NCBI GenBank assembly: GCA_030867875.1
Contig: JAOWCC010000019.1
Span: 33,523,976 to 33,587,975, forward strand
Reading direction: 5' to 3'
DNA length: 64,000 bases
From: Actinernus sp. WN-2022
Taxonomy: Eukaryota; Cnidaria; Anthozoa; Actiniaria; Actinernidae
A program made the translations under genes and the position numbers. The notes beneath the pieces are model-generated. The model ran no database searches. It saw only the letters and a list, made by a program, of their open reading frames with translations, and was not told where the DNA came from. This document shows positions 1-15,000 of this stretch, piece after piece. Position 1 is the stretch's first letter, and every line of letters starts with the position of its first letter.

Positions 1-3000
1 TTCAAACAAGTGTAGAACATAAAGTATTCACTGTAAACCAAAACTTTATTCACAGAAGTACTCAAAACTTTTCGGAGGTTCATAACTATAAAATTGCAAG
101 AAGGGTTATAGGCACTTTAAGTACAACTAAAAAGTTGTCGTTGTATTACTTTAAAGCCATCATACCCTGTGTCCTGCAGTGGCTGTGATATCCATTTTCT
201 TAACAACCTTTTCCCAAAAGATGTTGAAGTGTGATTCAGGACCCAGAATAGACTACCCCGTTCACCACCTGACTGTAATGTAAAAACATGCACATCACAT
301 GTATAATTTAGTACAGCATCTTAGGCATAAATTACAAAAACTAAGGGCGTAGTCTTTTGGGACTATTCTGACTATTCCGGTATAGGAATAACAGAATGCT
401 CGGAATACTAATTCCCAATTGAAAGAACAGATATTCTGAAAACGGAATGATCTTGATGGAGGTGACCTGGGAACTAACGTAGGAAGCGCGCGCCACATGT
501 TTCCAGCCAAAAAAGTTTATTCCTAAAGCGGAATACACGTAGGTCTCAACAGAACACGATTAGCGTCTATTCCGGCTATTCTTCTTCCGAAATTGTCCCA
601 AAAGAACGCACCCTTCGTAGTCCTTCTCTCCTCTATGATCTCCATTACCCCAGCAAGCATTGGTTATTACACGAGGTTTTCCTACCTGGTTTTTTAATAT
701 TTCTAGATTGCGTAGCGTACTGCCGTTCAGCTTCATGTATCTTGCGCTGGTCGAGAACTTGACAAAGTTGCTGAAAATTGTCACAAGGGAAAAAGTCTGA
801 GGAAACTGTAAATTATCACGAGGTTTGAACATTTTCCGACTTCATTTATTTCAAAAAACATCACAAACAAGTGATAAAGGATTGTGTTTATAACACAGGC
901 AGCCCAAGCTCTGAAGCAGAGGAAATGAAAACTCGCTAAAATCGCATCATATCAACCCTGTTACCACACAGACAACAAGTAATACACTATGGAAGCAAGG
1001 TAAGGCATTTTATTCATAATTCTTTTGTATTTCTAGCTCGTTGAAATTCCCATACAAATGCTACTAGCATTAGCTAGATATTTAGCTTGGGCTGCCTGTG
1101 GTTATACCTGTCCAGCTTAGCCTGCTTGTGGCTCTCTTGTGTTTTTTGTTTGTCTCATTTGTTTTCGGATTGGGCTACCTGTGGCACGCGATCAAAATGG
1201 GGCAAGGAGAAAAGGAAATGAGGGGGGAGGGAGAGGGGGAGGGATAGAATCCAGCTATATCCATCTATGCAGTGTAATTCAAAAATCGATTTGACGCCGG
1301 AAACCATTAATATTAATGTATGTACACGTAATTTATTAAATTGAGATAGATATAACTTAAATGTATATGTATATTTTCAATTTCATTTAAAAATACATGT
1401 AAATGTGACCAAAAGAATTCTTAACATTACTCACCTCTTTAATTTCATTACTTTATCTAACTTGAAGTCCTTCAGATAAGAAACTAAAGCAGCGAAACAA
1501 ATCTGAGTAGTCTTGGGAAGATTGAGAATCATCTGTAATAGTGAATTGTCCTGTGTTGAACCATGATTCGTGCCAACAGATCCAGGTGAATTCATAACAC
1601 TGTAACTCGTATTGTTGTCGTTGTTGTCACAAAAATCTCTGATGATTTTTAGTGCTGCATCTTGGGTGAAGTCACACTCGCTTGACATCTGCTCCACCCT
1701 GATTACTTCCTCTGGCCTAAAGAGAGAATGCATACCGGCCTCCCGGTTAGCTCAGTGGTTAAGCACCGGTGACTGTCGAGCGGAAGGTCGCCAGTTCAAA
1801 CCCCGGCCGGACACACACTCAGGACCTTAAAATAACTGAGTAGAAGGTGCTGCTTTTACATAATACAGTAAACGGTTAGACCTTCACGTCTTCTTGGATA
1901 AGGACGTAAAATCGTAGAACTAGTGTCCCCAATTAGCTGCAAAGCTAAATACATTGACACTTTAATAAAGTCACTTACTTACATACATTGTACTTACTTA
2001 CTTACCTTCCCTCTCGCATGCTTTCACACAAGGTGTGGCTACATTTAAGACATATAAGCACAGTCTCTTCCCTTTAACTTTCACCTCAAAATGCAGGAAA
2101 TACATGTACCAGTCAAGAGGACCTAGATTTCCAAAATTGTCCCCAGACCCCCTAGATCAGTGCATCTCAGCCACAACATGATCATGCACCACATGCAAAA
2201 ACATCTACTTACACCCCTAATAATCACTTACTTTTAATTCACTGTTTAGAAAATATGCCTTGTACATGTAGTTTTCCAATCAATCTTTGCATTTCCAATC
2301 AATCTTTGTAAAAATAATAATGATAAAATGATAAAAGCAAACACTGTTCCTAAACAAACAAACACAAACTTATGGCACAATAGAGAGTAGCGATATGGGC
2401 CTGTAGTTTTCCGCATGGTCTTTGTTGTTCTTTTAATATACGGGGACGACGTTAGCGAACTTCCATTCATCCGGTAGAACACCTACGTTAATGGATTAAT
2501 GAAATAATTCGCATAAAGATAGTGCGATTTCGTTAGCAGTCTCTTTCAGAATTCTAGCAGGGATCTCATCCGGGCCTGTTGCTTTATTAACATCCAGCTT
2601 TTTTAATATCCACAAGACTTTGCAGTTGGTAAAAGACACGTCTGTCAATATCAGAACAGGGGGATCTTGTAATTGCTGTTGTCAGCTGATCCAGTGGGCG
2701 AGTCTATTGTAAAGACGCAAAGTAACGATTGAATAACTCTGCAATCATCTTAGGGTTATCGGCCTGTGTTCTTTGCCTGACACCTGTTGTTTTGCATTGG
2801 TCTGTGGCCATAGAGATCAGTTCTGGGATGTTCCGCAGTTTGTATTTGTATTTAAGAATCGACGGTTGAAGTGTAAGTCAGTTTCAATAGAATCGAAGAA
2901 TAGTTCGCGGCTCTCCCGAATCATGCGGTTTACCTCAGAGCGCATGTCTTTGAATTTCTTTCGCAGAAGAGTAGATGGAGCTAGTTTGAGTTTTTGACGG

Positions 3001-6000
3001 ATGTTTTTTTTTCTTGATTAGGTTAATAATCGCCCCATTGATACAAGGGACAGGATCCCTTGAGCTTTTTCCTTGGGATGTAGTCAGCCACGCCCACCAA
3101 GAAAGAGTCTTTCCAATGCCGCCAGTCGTCGTTTATGGCAGTACTGTCAGCTGATATTAAGCTTGACATATTTGCTGCGCAACGTTTTAACATATCTTGG
3201 CATTCAACTCAATCTAATGACAATGGTGGCAAAATGACCGTTCAGTTACAAAGGAAAAGAGCCCATAGTGAGGGTCAGCCATTGGAAAGCTGTATACGCA
3301 CTGATTGGTCAGTAAAATATTCCCTGTTCAGCTGGATTTTGTTAGCCTCACAAGGCAGTGTGATCAGATGGACAACTGCAGGTGCCATATTTTTCAGTTT
3401 GGTGGAATAATAATTATGGTAGTGTCATGTGCATAACAGTCATGTATGTGTAAAGTTACTAGTACTGATCAAATTCCAAATGTTCCTTTACGTTCTGTGT
3501 TTTCTACGGGAGAATTTATAACTTGCTCAAAAGTCACCTACATGTATGCTGTTCTAATACTCTGATCACATTCTAAATCCTTCTGTATACATACCGGTAT
3601 TCTTTGTTTTCTAAGGGAGAATTTAGAACTTGATTACAAGTCACTTATGCTGTTCTTGCATGGATCCCTTCAGTCTGACTTGCTGATCACATTCTAAATT
3701 CTCCTTTACATTCTCTGTTTCCTAAGGGAGAATGTAGAACTTGATCACGTCACTTATGCTGTTCCTGCATGGACCCCTTCATTCTGACTTGCTGATCATA
3801 TTCTAAATTCGCTTTTTCGTTTTCTGTTTCCTAAAGGAGAATTTAGAACTTGATCAAAAGTCACTTACATCGTATGTCATACTTGCTACACTAATGGCAT
3901 ACCTTGTAGCATGTGATGTGAAATCTTGTATAAAACCCTGAGTTTGAGGTGACAATACAATTGGTATCAGTATCTCTGCTGGTCCAATATGCTCAATGCG
4001 TGTTTCCAGCTCGCTACAACCTGGAGCATCCTGGAACTCGTCAAAGATTATGTCACCTGTTGCAGGCTGGACAGCCTTAAAATGGAAAAGAACAAAGATG
4101 AAGTGTTTTGATATTAATGTATAGTTGGCCACTATACTGTTTCTTTGTTTCAAGGGGTGTACAAGTACATGTAGATAATTTTATAGATAACATTGAAGGC
4201 CAAACATTAATATTATTACAGAGCCAAACAAAATTAACGTTTTCACATAGGCGCCACTGGCAACTAGCCAAAAAAAATTGTTGCCAAATAACCAATTGTG
4301 GTTGCCACATTACTAGTTTCAAGCAACACACAATAAAGAACATTTGCTGGCATGTTTCATTGGCTAAATTTACTTAGAACATTGTGTGACTTTGGGACAT
4401 TGTGAGACATTGTGCAGACTTTAGGTAAGTCGCTAGCTGGTGACTAACTCTGAAATTTTGGTTGCCAACACTCAAAATTTAGTCACATTAATTGGCACCA
4501 AATAAGGAGCAATATCGGACCCTGTGGAACCAAGTAAACACACAATGAGCCAATCACGAACTGAAGTAATTTGTGATTGGCTTTACTTGAACCAATCACA
4601 AGGACAAGTAAATGCATGCAGTCATGGAGAACTCTCAATAAAAATAAAAACTAATTGCCTGACAGACTAAAACAATGTACATGTACATTTGTATGGTTTT
4701 ACATGTAGTTTAGAACTTTATTTGGCTGATAATTACAAAACATTTAAAGAACCAATAGAAATTAAAGCTATAAGCAAACACAAATCCAAAGCAATCACTT
4801 AATGCTTTCAACGCTCAATCAAAAACCACTCTAACCACTGGCATGGCATTAACGTGGGCTCACTGGGAGGCAGTACATTGTAAATACACTTACCACTATA
4901 CCATAAGTAATTCCACTTATACTTGACTTTGACAAGGAACGATTGTCATTAGTAGAGGTGTCATCTTCACAGATACACATCAGATAAGCCCCACATCCTG
5001 TGTCTGTTGTCTCTCCTTCATCGACACCATCACTATTACTACATGTAAGTGTTTTCATATCCTCCCCTACCAAAGTTGACTTGGTATAGAGGGCATGAAG
5101 CTCCCTTGTGAACACTCTACCCTTGTTGTCTCCTGCAGCTTTTAGGGCTGCCGTCTCTGTCTGCTTGACCACACCTACTTTGTATCCTTTGCCAACAAGT
5201 CTATGGTTTAAGAGTTGATCATACTGTCATTATACATGCACGTAAGTATTAAGTTCAATAATTTCAAGAAATTATTTGCCTTTAAAGGTGATTGTTATGT
5301 CTACGATTCAGTAACCAGGGTCGTCAGTAGAAATTGAAACAAGAGGCTACATAGTGTTTTGGTATACATGTAGATGGCTACATTTTCCCAGGAATAGGTT
5401 CAAATGCTGTAATGAAGGGAAATGGATGCAAAACAGGTACATGTAGCTACTTTTATCCTGACAGCCGGTGGAAATCCGCCAGTTGCCGGCTTCTACTGAC
5501 AACCCTGTCTGTGAGTAACTACATTTACAATACATCAAATTAACAAAAAATAATGTTTCAAACAAAGAGGTACAATGTACATGTGGTGATTATAATAATT
5601 TGGAATATTCTTTCTAAAGGGAGGCGCGATTATTCAAGTGGGAGCAAATACAGTGAGTTTATATGTACAGACTGTGCACATCATTGTAGTTTACATTACT
5701 GTATTTTACTTGTGGCTTTTGTCTTTTTAACAATGTACTGATTTTGAAACAGCTTATTATACACCAGACGTTCTTGCTCTGTTTTGTATTTTGCTGAATT
5801 ACAGTACAAACAATTCAAAATAATAGTTCTGCATAAGGCACACCTTTGCACATGGACGTGCAGTCTGTGTAAAGGAATGCTTGCTACCATGAAGTTATGA
5901 TCCATAAAGCACATGATATTCAGCTCCTTGGAAGCAACCTATGAGCAAATATTATAATTTAAAAACCAATCAGTAAACATGAATCAAAGAAATACTTACT

Positions 6001-9000
6001 TTTGGTTTTAATTAATAATATTATTATTCAATATTTATTATTTATTTTTTTATTTTTTATTAATGTTGTTGTTTAAATTAAGTAGTACCATTATTGACAA
6101 TCTGCATGTAATTACCTCTGCATCTTCTCCAAAGAATTTGAATTTGTATCCACACTCCACAAACAACACTGCATCTTTGTATTTACTCTTGATCTCCATG
6201 AATTGTAACTCAAGAGGAGTGTATGGGCTCTTAGTTCTGTGATTCACTGTCTTTTCTGTACACTTGGAAGATTGGTCTTTACTGTTACAAACTGATCCAT
6301 GTATCTCGGATGTTGTTCTCCTTAAGAACTGCCCCATATCTACATTTAATGACTTAGAAGGTCCGCCAATTATCATGCATTCCTCATCAGTTTTTTTAGT
6401 TTCCATTTCAGCCGTCTCCATCAAAGTGACTGTATCTGTCTCAAGGTCCTGTAGCCTTTCCTGTCCTTTCTCAGATCTCACTGTACTTTCAACTCCAGTA
6501 TCCTTTTCAAAGTTTTTCAGTCTTGTGAAGGTTGCAGTAGAAATGGATATTTCATGGCCTCTTTCAGTCATAGACTCAGCATTCTGCTTTGAAAACAGTT
6601 TCTGTCGCTTGCTTTCCTTGGAAATATCCTGTGAGTCAGTTGAGCTGTCATCTAAGACTATGACTGCAGGCCTCTAATGTACATATACATGGAAATACAA
6701 AAGGTATGCAAAAGAAGAAATTAACACAAGCATGCAACACACATAGGTGGGGCATTTGAGTGAGTTTCTGTCTTGGAGTGATTTTCCTGCCAGCAAAGAA
6801 AAGTTGGGAGGGGGGATTGGTCAAAGAGTCAAAATAGTGAATTTTATAAGTGATTTGGACTTGTTCCAAAGCCCCAAGTAGTATATACAGTGGCGGTCCT
6901 AATTCACATCCTTATATAAGCCCCCCTTTTCCCATTATATATCCCTACCCCCACGAAAAATCGTCGGAAAATTGTGCCTTATATAAGCCCCCCCGATTCC
7001 CCCAGTAAGAACTACCACCAACTACATTTAATGTAACCATTAATAAATCCTAATTAGAGATATGTAACTTAATGTATATCTGAGATACCGAATTACGAAA
7101 GTATGTTTACAGTTTCTATACATATGGCTAACATTTATCGAATTATGAAAAACATGTTTACAGGTACTATACATACGACTAATATATTATGCCTCCCCAT
7201 AGAAATCTTGACTAAGATCGTAGAGTATGCCGGTCCCACATCATTTGCAAGCATCTCTTTGACTTCAAAACATCTAAATGATGCAGCATCTCTGGCACGT
7301 TACAAAAACGTAGATCAAGAGTTCCGTAGGCGAGTACTCATTTTTGGGTTTAGGTCTACTTGTAATGATAACGAGCGAGACAATTTGGTTAGGAAATTCA
7401 GTATTTCCGCAAAGGACGCATACAATAATTTATATCTACTCACTGTCTGCGAAAAGGGTAATCTTGATGTCATTAAGTGGCTCGTTAAGCACTTCAAGCT
7501 CACCATAGAGGATGACCACAATGATTATAATATACTACGTGCGATGTACTGTGCCAGCAAACATGGTAATCTTGAAGTCGTTAAGTGTCTCTTTAAGCAC
7601 TTCAAGATCACCATAGAGGGTGACTACTAAATTTGTGAAATAGCGATATTAACTGCCAGAGAAAATGACCTTTTTGATGTCGTTAAGTGGTTAGTTAAGC
7701 ACTCACAGCTCACCATATACGATGAAATCTCTAGTGAGACGATATTAGATGCCTACGGACATAGGCATCTTGATGTCGTTAAGTGGTTAGTTAAGCACTT
7801 CCAGCTCACCATAGAGGAGGACCACGATAGTTATGTTATACTAGATCCCATCGATGGGCAGCCCATCATAATTATTATATACTAGTACTTGAACAAAAAT
7901 AAAAATAAACATTTCCCATTTAACCGAAAGGGCTAATTCGTGAGAACGACAGTCGCCAATACGTACCCATTCAAGAATTTAGTTTAAAACCATAAGAAGA
8001 AAAAACCCAATAAAGAAAAAAGACGAAAAAAAAAAAAGCAAAACTGGACTTCGCCAGAACCTCTCTAGGAACCTTTCACCTTTTCCTTCCTTCGCCATTT
8101 TTTCGTTCCTAGAGAGGTTTTTGCTTTATTGCCGGGCCCGGCATTTGACTGTATTCATTCTACTGTATTTGTTCTACTGGTATTTGGATCCTGTACTAGC
8201 TAACTGGTTGAGGCACAACCGGCACCCGTAAGAACTCTATTCGAGATCCTGTAAGCTTCACCCAAGCACCCGACCCAGTATTGACATTATACCACATTTA
8301 CTACTACTTCTACCACATGACAGACGCGCTACGACTTGTGTGATGTGGTGGAGATTTTTCCATCACACAAGCCGATCTACCACATATGGCCCGCAGGATT
8401 CGAACCCCAGGTATATGATCGGCTCCACCTTGTCGGTCACATACCCAGCGCAGAACCGTTAGGCCATATGTGCTAGACGAAATATTTGATATCAAAATAT
8501 CCTACTTATGTTTTAAGCACCTGCCGTATGTTAATTAGCGGCACCCACGCGTTGGCTCAAAATTTACATACGAACCAAAACAACACGGTAATTTATACTA
8601 TTTTGCTCTTAGTGAAGTTAAAGTAAAATCCACGCCGGTTTCTTTCATAGGAGATATCTATTTTTATCCCACTAGACTGCCAAGTTTTTCTCGCATTTCT
8701 TGCTTGAGTTCGGTTCGAATTTGTTCCATATTTTTTTCACGCATTATTTTGTCCTAAATTAGCTGAAGTCTCTTGGCGAATTTCAGACCTCATAATCTCG
8801 TATTTATCTGCTTCAGCGAGGATGAGACCGTATTCAGAGTCAGATATTTTTTCATCGCGAAGGGCCTTTGATACTAGATCACGAATCGTATTGATTTTCG
8901 CTTTAGCCAACATATATAGCGGTTTTCTCATGTTTAAAAACTTTTTTTCCGATCTTTTTAGTCCCCACAGTTGTAGAGGCTGAAATTAATCCACAGAGTC

Positions 9001-12000
9001 CACCAATAACACCAAGCGGTAGACCAATCACTATTCCAATCCCAGTTAGAGCAACTGCCAATCCAGAACTTGATAAGAGTACGGATAGACCTCCTGTTAC
9101 CACAGCGACACCATGGACAATTCCTTGTGCGCAGGCGTATTTCTTACGCACACCTTCATAGTGTTTTTCTTGAGTTTCGATATCTGAAAGCGTATCTCGG
9201 ACTGTTTGCAACCGAAAATTCTTTCCAGTGTCACTCCGTTCCCCTGGGCCGAGCTGTGGATAGAGCTGTGGTGCCGTTGGAAGTAGTTGAATCGAATCGC
9301 TTGTCATTAATTATGTTATAGCTTTACTATATATTATATGATTTACTCAATCTTCAATACGAAATGCATAGGCTGCTTATTGAAGTCTATGATATTGCCT
9401 TTCTCATCGCGAACTGTGAGGCGAATGTAGCTCTGCATTGTTCCTTGGGCTCGAACGGGTAGGAGAGTTGGTGGAAAGTAAGTTTTTGCTTTAAAACTGT
9501 GGTCTGCCATATAAAAAATACGTAGGATTTTAGATGGCTTCCCCTCAAGAAGTGAGAAGTCGGAATCTACCACATCGCAGTAGATATATGCATAATGAAT
9601 ATCTTGTGGCACCACAGGGTGTATTTTCCCACATTGATAGTCACATAGTCTGCCACATCTTTATTTACTTTGATACCAAACAAATCGCAGATATTCTTAG
9701 TGAACTGGATTGGTTTCTTGACCTCGATAATCCAATATTTCCTAAATGGGTGGCCTATGAATTTCAAGAAACCAGCCTCAACTGCGGGATCGAAGTAGGC
9801 TATCAAGTTTTCTATACTATAATGCCACGCCGTAATTTCGTATGGAACCCCCACACTATTGTCATCCCACTTAAAGCTCCCTTCCTCAGCTAGGTTCCAC
9901 CAATTATGACTAATAGTGACCTCAACTAGCGAAATATTATTGATAAGAATAGGTCGGTCAAAGTAGACCGTATGGTCAGCCGTAGGACATGTGACATTTA
10001 AGATTACCATATTAAAGCCTGAAGTTTACTTTAATATCATATAATTGTTCAATAAGCATGGCAGATAAGACTTGGCAGCAGTTCAAGTATCTATTTCCAG
10101 ATGCTACGTTCAGGTACTTTGAACCTAGTGGTGGGGGTAACGTCAATTTCATTTACCGTGGGCTGTCCCACCGTGTGTTCACGGAGGAAGGCCCTACTAC
10201 GATAGATGGAGGAGGTAATTAAGTTGATGGGCTGGCTTGGAGACACAGGCCGGGCGCTTAACATAGCTCTTCGTACCAAAGCAGTTTACGAGAGGGTACT
10301 AGCCGAGTGGCAACACAAGGCAACTGAAAAACGCCAGACGCAACCCAATAATGCACCACATGACATACACAAGCACGTTACGGTTGGGTGTTTCCCACAG
10401 TCTCTACTACTAGCAGACAAGTCCAGGAAAATGCGCCTTCCGACGGATTGGTCATCCGATTTATGGGATAAAAAAGCCTTTCAACTCCAAGATCTAGACA
10501 TTTATGTTAATGAGGATAGTTACTTCACTGTAGGTGTCCCAGACATCTTTTCAGACCTCGTTGTGTTATATGGTGGCGGAGCTGGTGGAGGCCCTACAGG
10601 GGGTAAGATGGTTGACATTTATAAGTGGCTACGAGGCCCTAACAGCGATTTCTGGCCACAACAGGTCAACTTTGCTATGTTTCTAGCCACAGAAGGCTGT
10701 GGGATCTACATTGAGATGCTGGAAGATCTACCAAGGCGCGTCGTATCACTGCTAAGGTTCCACATATATTTTACGGCTCGTAAAATTCTACAGGAAATAG
10801 GTGCTCCGCTTCCTGGAACCTCACTATGGACTGCTTGGAACAACCCCCACAGCAGAGCGGTTTACCCCCAAATTTGTAAAGATTTTGGTATTTCTCTAAA
10901 AACTGATTTTCGGTTCCGAGAAGGGCGTATGACAGGCCTGGGCACCACATCCACATGGATACTGGCAGATAAGCGGTGGAATGTAAACCCTACTTTTGGC
11001 GATGAGTACGAAATGAGTACGAAATAAAGAGCTCGACGCTGGAAGGACGCGCATCATAAACGAAGAGGCAGCTGAGCAGTGGAAGCAATTTGTCCCAGCC
11101 ACAGCTAACACCCATCCGGGGTTGACAGTCATTGGTCGCGGCCGGTTAAACCAAAGCATTGAGGCATACGTAATTTGCGTACTTGGAGCACAGAACCTAG
11201 CAATAGGATCAATATTTGGTAAGTCTGGACATGCAAAGGAGGTTCGTGATAAGTTTCTTTCTCTGCTCGAAGACGAAATCGTAGCACCAGGAGGAATCGC
11301 CGCTAGCATAAAGCGTTTTCAAAAGATCATTGGAGATAACAATATGCGCCTCAACTATGCAGTTACTCCCGGAGTATGGTTTCTTCCAGGCAACATGGAC
11401 CTACGTTTCAAACCTGTGATGGGGTATAACAATAACCTTAAGATAGTCAGCAAAGATATGCAGCCCGGAATCAATGGCATCAATGGAGTGCATAAAAAAA
11501 AACATCAAAACATGTGGCTGCGGCCATCACACACATTTCGGAAGAGACACACTTGCAATCCACAAAGCCACCAACGCCGGTTGCAAACGTGATTACCACC
11601 CACGAAACTAACTTAGTAGTCGTGGCTATTGTGGCGGCCGCAACCACATGGATGATGTTTCGCTGATTATCGTCGTCCCAATGATTTATACTGCCCTATT
11701 ACGATTACGACTACGGCCACGATTAACAGCCAAACATTCTGTGCTAATAACCCCACGGCCTTGCCAGCCATACTAAATAGAAAGCTCACAATTGGTCCAA
11801 GCATTTTAGGTAGGATTTCTCCCAGCTTTTTTCCTATTTCCTCTAGCCCTTTTCCCACTGCCTTTAACCCCTTTTTCATTGCTTCTTTTATTTTATCAAA
11901 CATCCCATCATCATCTGGGGTATTATTTGGACTATTCAACAACTTGGAAACTATGACGCCAATCACAGTGCTTGCTGCGACCACCACGCCAGTTACACCA

Positions 12001-15000
12001 ACCCCGTACTTCTTGAAAATAGCTTTGATACGGTATCGCAGTGACATACTTTTTTGGAGGGCTTCTTTTCGACGTTCGAGGTCATCTATTTTATTTTGAT
12101 CATCGATTATCTCATTCTTAGCTGCTTCTTTCTGAGCTGGAGTTGACTTAGGGTCTTGAAATATCTCTTCCTCATTCTCGATATGCTCTTTTAGCTGTCG
12201 TTCAGCCTGTTCGACTTCCTTGTCTGCCTCTTCTCGCGTAGGCCCTAGAGCCCTTTTGAGGTCCTTACCCATCTTCTTGTATATTTCTCCTTTCTTAGAG
12301 GTCAAAGGTATAGGCTTCTCTTTGCTATCCATCGCATGGAGCTCGATTCTGCCATCCGGCGTGATAGATACCTCTAACGTACCACGTATGCCTACGTCTG
12401 GGTAGAAATCCCTTATTGTCTTAACCAAATCCTCACTTGTTTCTCTTGCGATTCGATCGGTGAATACCATACCCCTCCTCACCTCGATGAATGATGTTTC
12501 AGCCTGGCTATCTTTTGACCTAGCGCCCTGTGCAGTATAGTCGTGTAGGGTTTTCATTTCTATAGCCTCACCACCTACTGGGGCATCTGATACGTTTGGG
12601 AACAAGGCATCCATCTCATCATGCATATTATTCAGGGTTTCGCGTTCAGCGTATTCACGGTGTTCTTTAGCGCTATAGCTTCATCCTTATCTTCCACGTC
12701 CGCATTTTCCTCACGCCACTTCGATCCCATATTGAAGATATCTCCTAAGGGTTTAATATTCAATTTATGTGGCAGGAAACATGATATCATCAAAGCTCCA
12801 TCCTGATCACGCTCCTAGAGAGGGCGAATCTCTCAAAGCCAGATGTGCTATCTATCGTATGAATTTCAACCCCGCAACGGCCAATCCAGGTGTGACTTTG
12901 AGAGTTGATGTTCCCACACTCGGCGAAAACAGACTTCTAGTACCTGATAGTCTGGCACTCATAGCCAATATCACTCTATCTGGAGGTCATGCCGACAACT
13001 ATCTGGTGGCCAACGTCGGACGCTGTTTGGTATCGCAGCGGGTCACAAAAATGAATCTTGATATCTTAGAAAATTGTCCTAGGATCGATCTACCACAGGT
13101 ATATAGAGATCTCTATCTATCTAAGCCAAAACGAGAGGCAAGTATAGCACAGGGTATTCAATCCAGCAACGTGAACAAACTTCGCTCCAAGGCTGCAAAT
13201 GCAGTCGCTTCGAATGCGACTGACAATGCGATGCTGGCTGTATATGGTAGTATTAGTACAGAATACCTATTGATCACGATATTATCACGACCTACGGCGT
13301 CTTTTATCCACACGCACTACACGAAGTCTTAATCTAGCTTCGCATTGACTCTAGCGCCAACCGCAGACGTAATAGTTGGATCTGACAGCACGAAAATAGG
13401 TACGTATCAGCTCACAAATATCGAGCTCGAATACCAAACCATCGATAGTTCCGTTCTTGCAGTGCAGACCAAGCAAGTCTACGATTTTGGTAAAGACTTC
13501 ATGTACAACCACATCGCATACTTCAGTACCATTCCAGTCAACCAATCAACCGACACACTCGTATCTGCAAACGTAAACATCCTTCGTCGCTCATTAACTG
13601 GACTTCTTCTTCTCTTTGTGGAGCAACATATCGCAGGCACCCGAGACAGCGAGAAGTTCGTAAATCCGGGTATCACCAAGGTCGAGATGGACGTAAATGG
13701 ACGCCCTAACGATCTCTTTCCTGCTGGGATGCTACCAGAAGACTTTTGGGAGTCAGCAAAGAATTGGTTTTGTACAGGTGTCGGAACGACAGCCACTACA
13801 TCCATGACACCGCAAAAGTTTTACGAGAACAAGTTCGCTGTACTCATTGACTGTCGTACCTCTAAAGATAGTAATACTCATGGAGATGGTCTGGGCCAAA
13901 TAGGCAGTGGTCAAAATCTACAGCTAAGGATTCATCGTAAGGGTGACTCAGGAATTGTTAATATGCATTTATTTGTGCTTGCTGATGCGCAGGCAACTAT
14001 TGAACGTGGAGGGCTGTTAAATATTAAATACTAACGTATAACGTTAAATGGACGCACTAGTAGAACAAATCCCATTTAATGCCCTGATTGTGGGGCCAAC
14101 GAATTGTGGAAAAACGGCTTTTCTTGTGGAACAGCTTCGCGGATCGTTTCGTGAAAAATTTGACTACATCGTATTGATATGCCCCACATATGACCACAAC
14201 GAAACCTATCGCGGCTTTGCTATAGGCGACAAAAACTTTCGCGTTATATCACCCTCACAGGATGCCATCAATGCGGTATTGGGGGTGTGTACCACCTACT
14301 ACGAAGGAACCAATACTCTCTTCATCCTAGATGATTGTGCCGCTTCAAAGGATGTAAAAGGAAGGACTAGCAATCTTTCGAAACTTGGCTTTTCTGCTCG
14401 CCATATTGGTATTTCGGTTTGGGTGCTCACCCAGCAACTCACAAGTATCTCCAAATCCTTTCGTGAAAATATAGCCATAGTAGTGGCCTTTCATTTGGTG
14501 TCGGCTATTGATGGTAAGAAACTCTTCGAGGACTACGGCGAAGGTATAGAGGTAGATGAGAAAAAAAAGTTGCAATCTGAACTCAAGGCCCACAAGTTCT
14601 CTCGGCTATGCTTTTGTTTACGAAGTCCTTTTAACGTTGTGTTAGAGTTACCTGCGCCTGTGATATATAACGACATACTATAACATGTCGGATATGGATA
14701 AAGCCCTTGAAGACGTATTAGGTGAGGATGTGACAGGTCCTCCACCCACGACCCGCAGCGGAGCTGTACGTAGCGGAGCTACGTGTGAAGCTTGTCGCCA
14801 TACCACCGATGAAGATCGCAGCATAAAAATAGGTGACTATCGGGAAGCTCTTTCTATTCTAGCTGTGACTGGTACGACAAAAGAATATCTAGGGAAGGAT
14901 TTTTCTATTGGGGACATTTCTAAGTTACCTGAAAAAGACATAGAACGCCTATATCGTAGATATCAAGCCGTCTTAGCAAAGCAAATAAATAACTGCTTAG

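Larger units (their letters stand above)
6877..8185 (+). repeat. Polinton left terminal inverted repeat
   Basis: Positions 6877-7417 match the complement of 22357-22898 almost perfectly. After a divergent stretch that corresponds to the ankyrin repeats, similarity resumes at about 7917-8185 against 21525-21780. The inverted repeat is therefore about 1.3 kb and includes a whole gene. Near the tip, TTATATAAGCCCCC occurs twice (about 6911 and 6982), offering possible TATA elements for the gene at 7103. Confidence 0.9.
7886..8736. other. Gene-free left block of the Polinton with strong hairpins
   Basis: No credible gene. It contains the conserved TIR hairpin (8058-8118), a perfect 11-bp stem-loop (8335-8371) and a 16-bp-stem tRNA-like structure (8376-8477). 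The TIR similarity ends near 8185, so the two latter structures are unique to the left side. Confidence 0.6.

Noticed and set aside
8376..8477. A functional tRNA gene
   Set aside because: The B-box is present but the T-arm and anticodon arm do not pair convincingly; kept only as a tRNA-like structure.
9534..9893. A plus-strand gene of 119 codons
   Set aside because: Shadow of the minus-strand minor capsid gene, whose family motifs read on the other strand.
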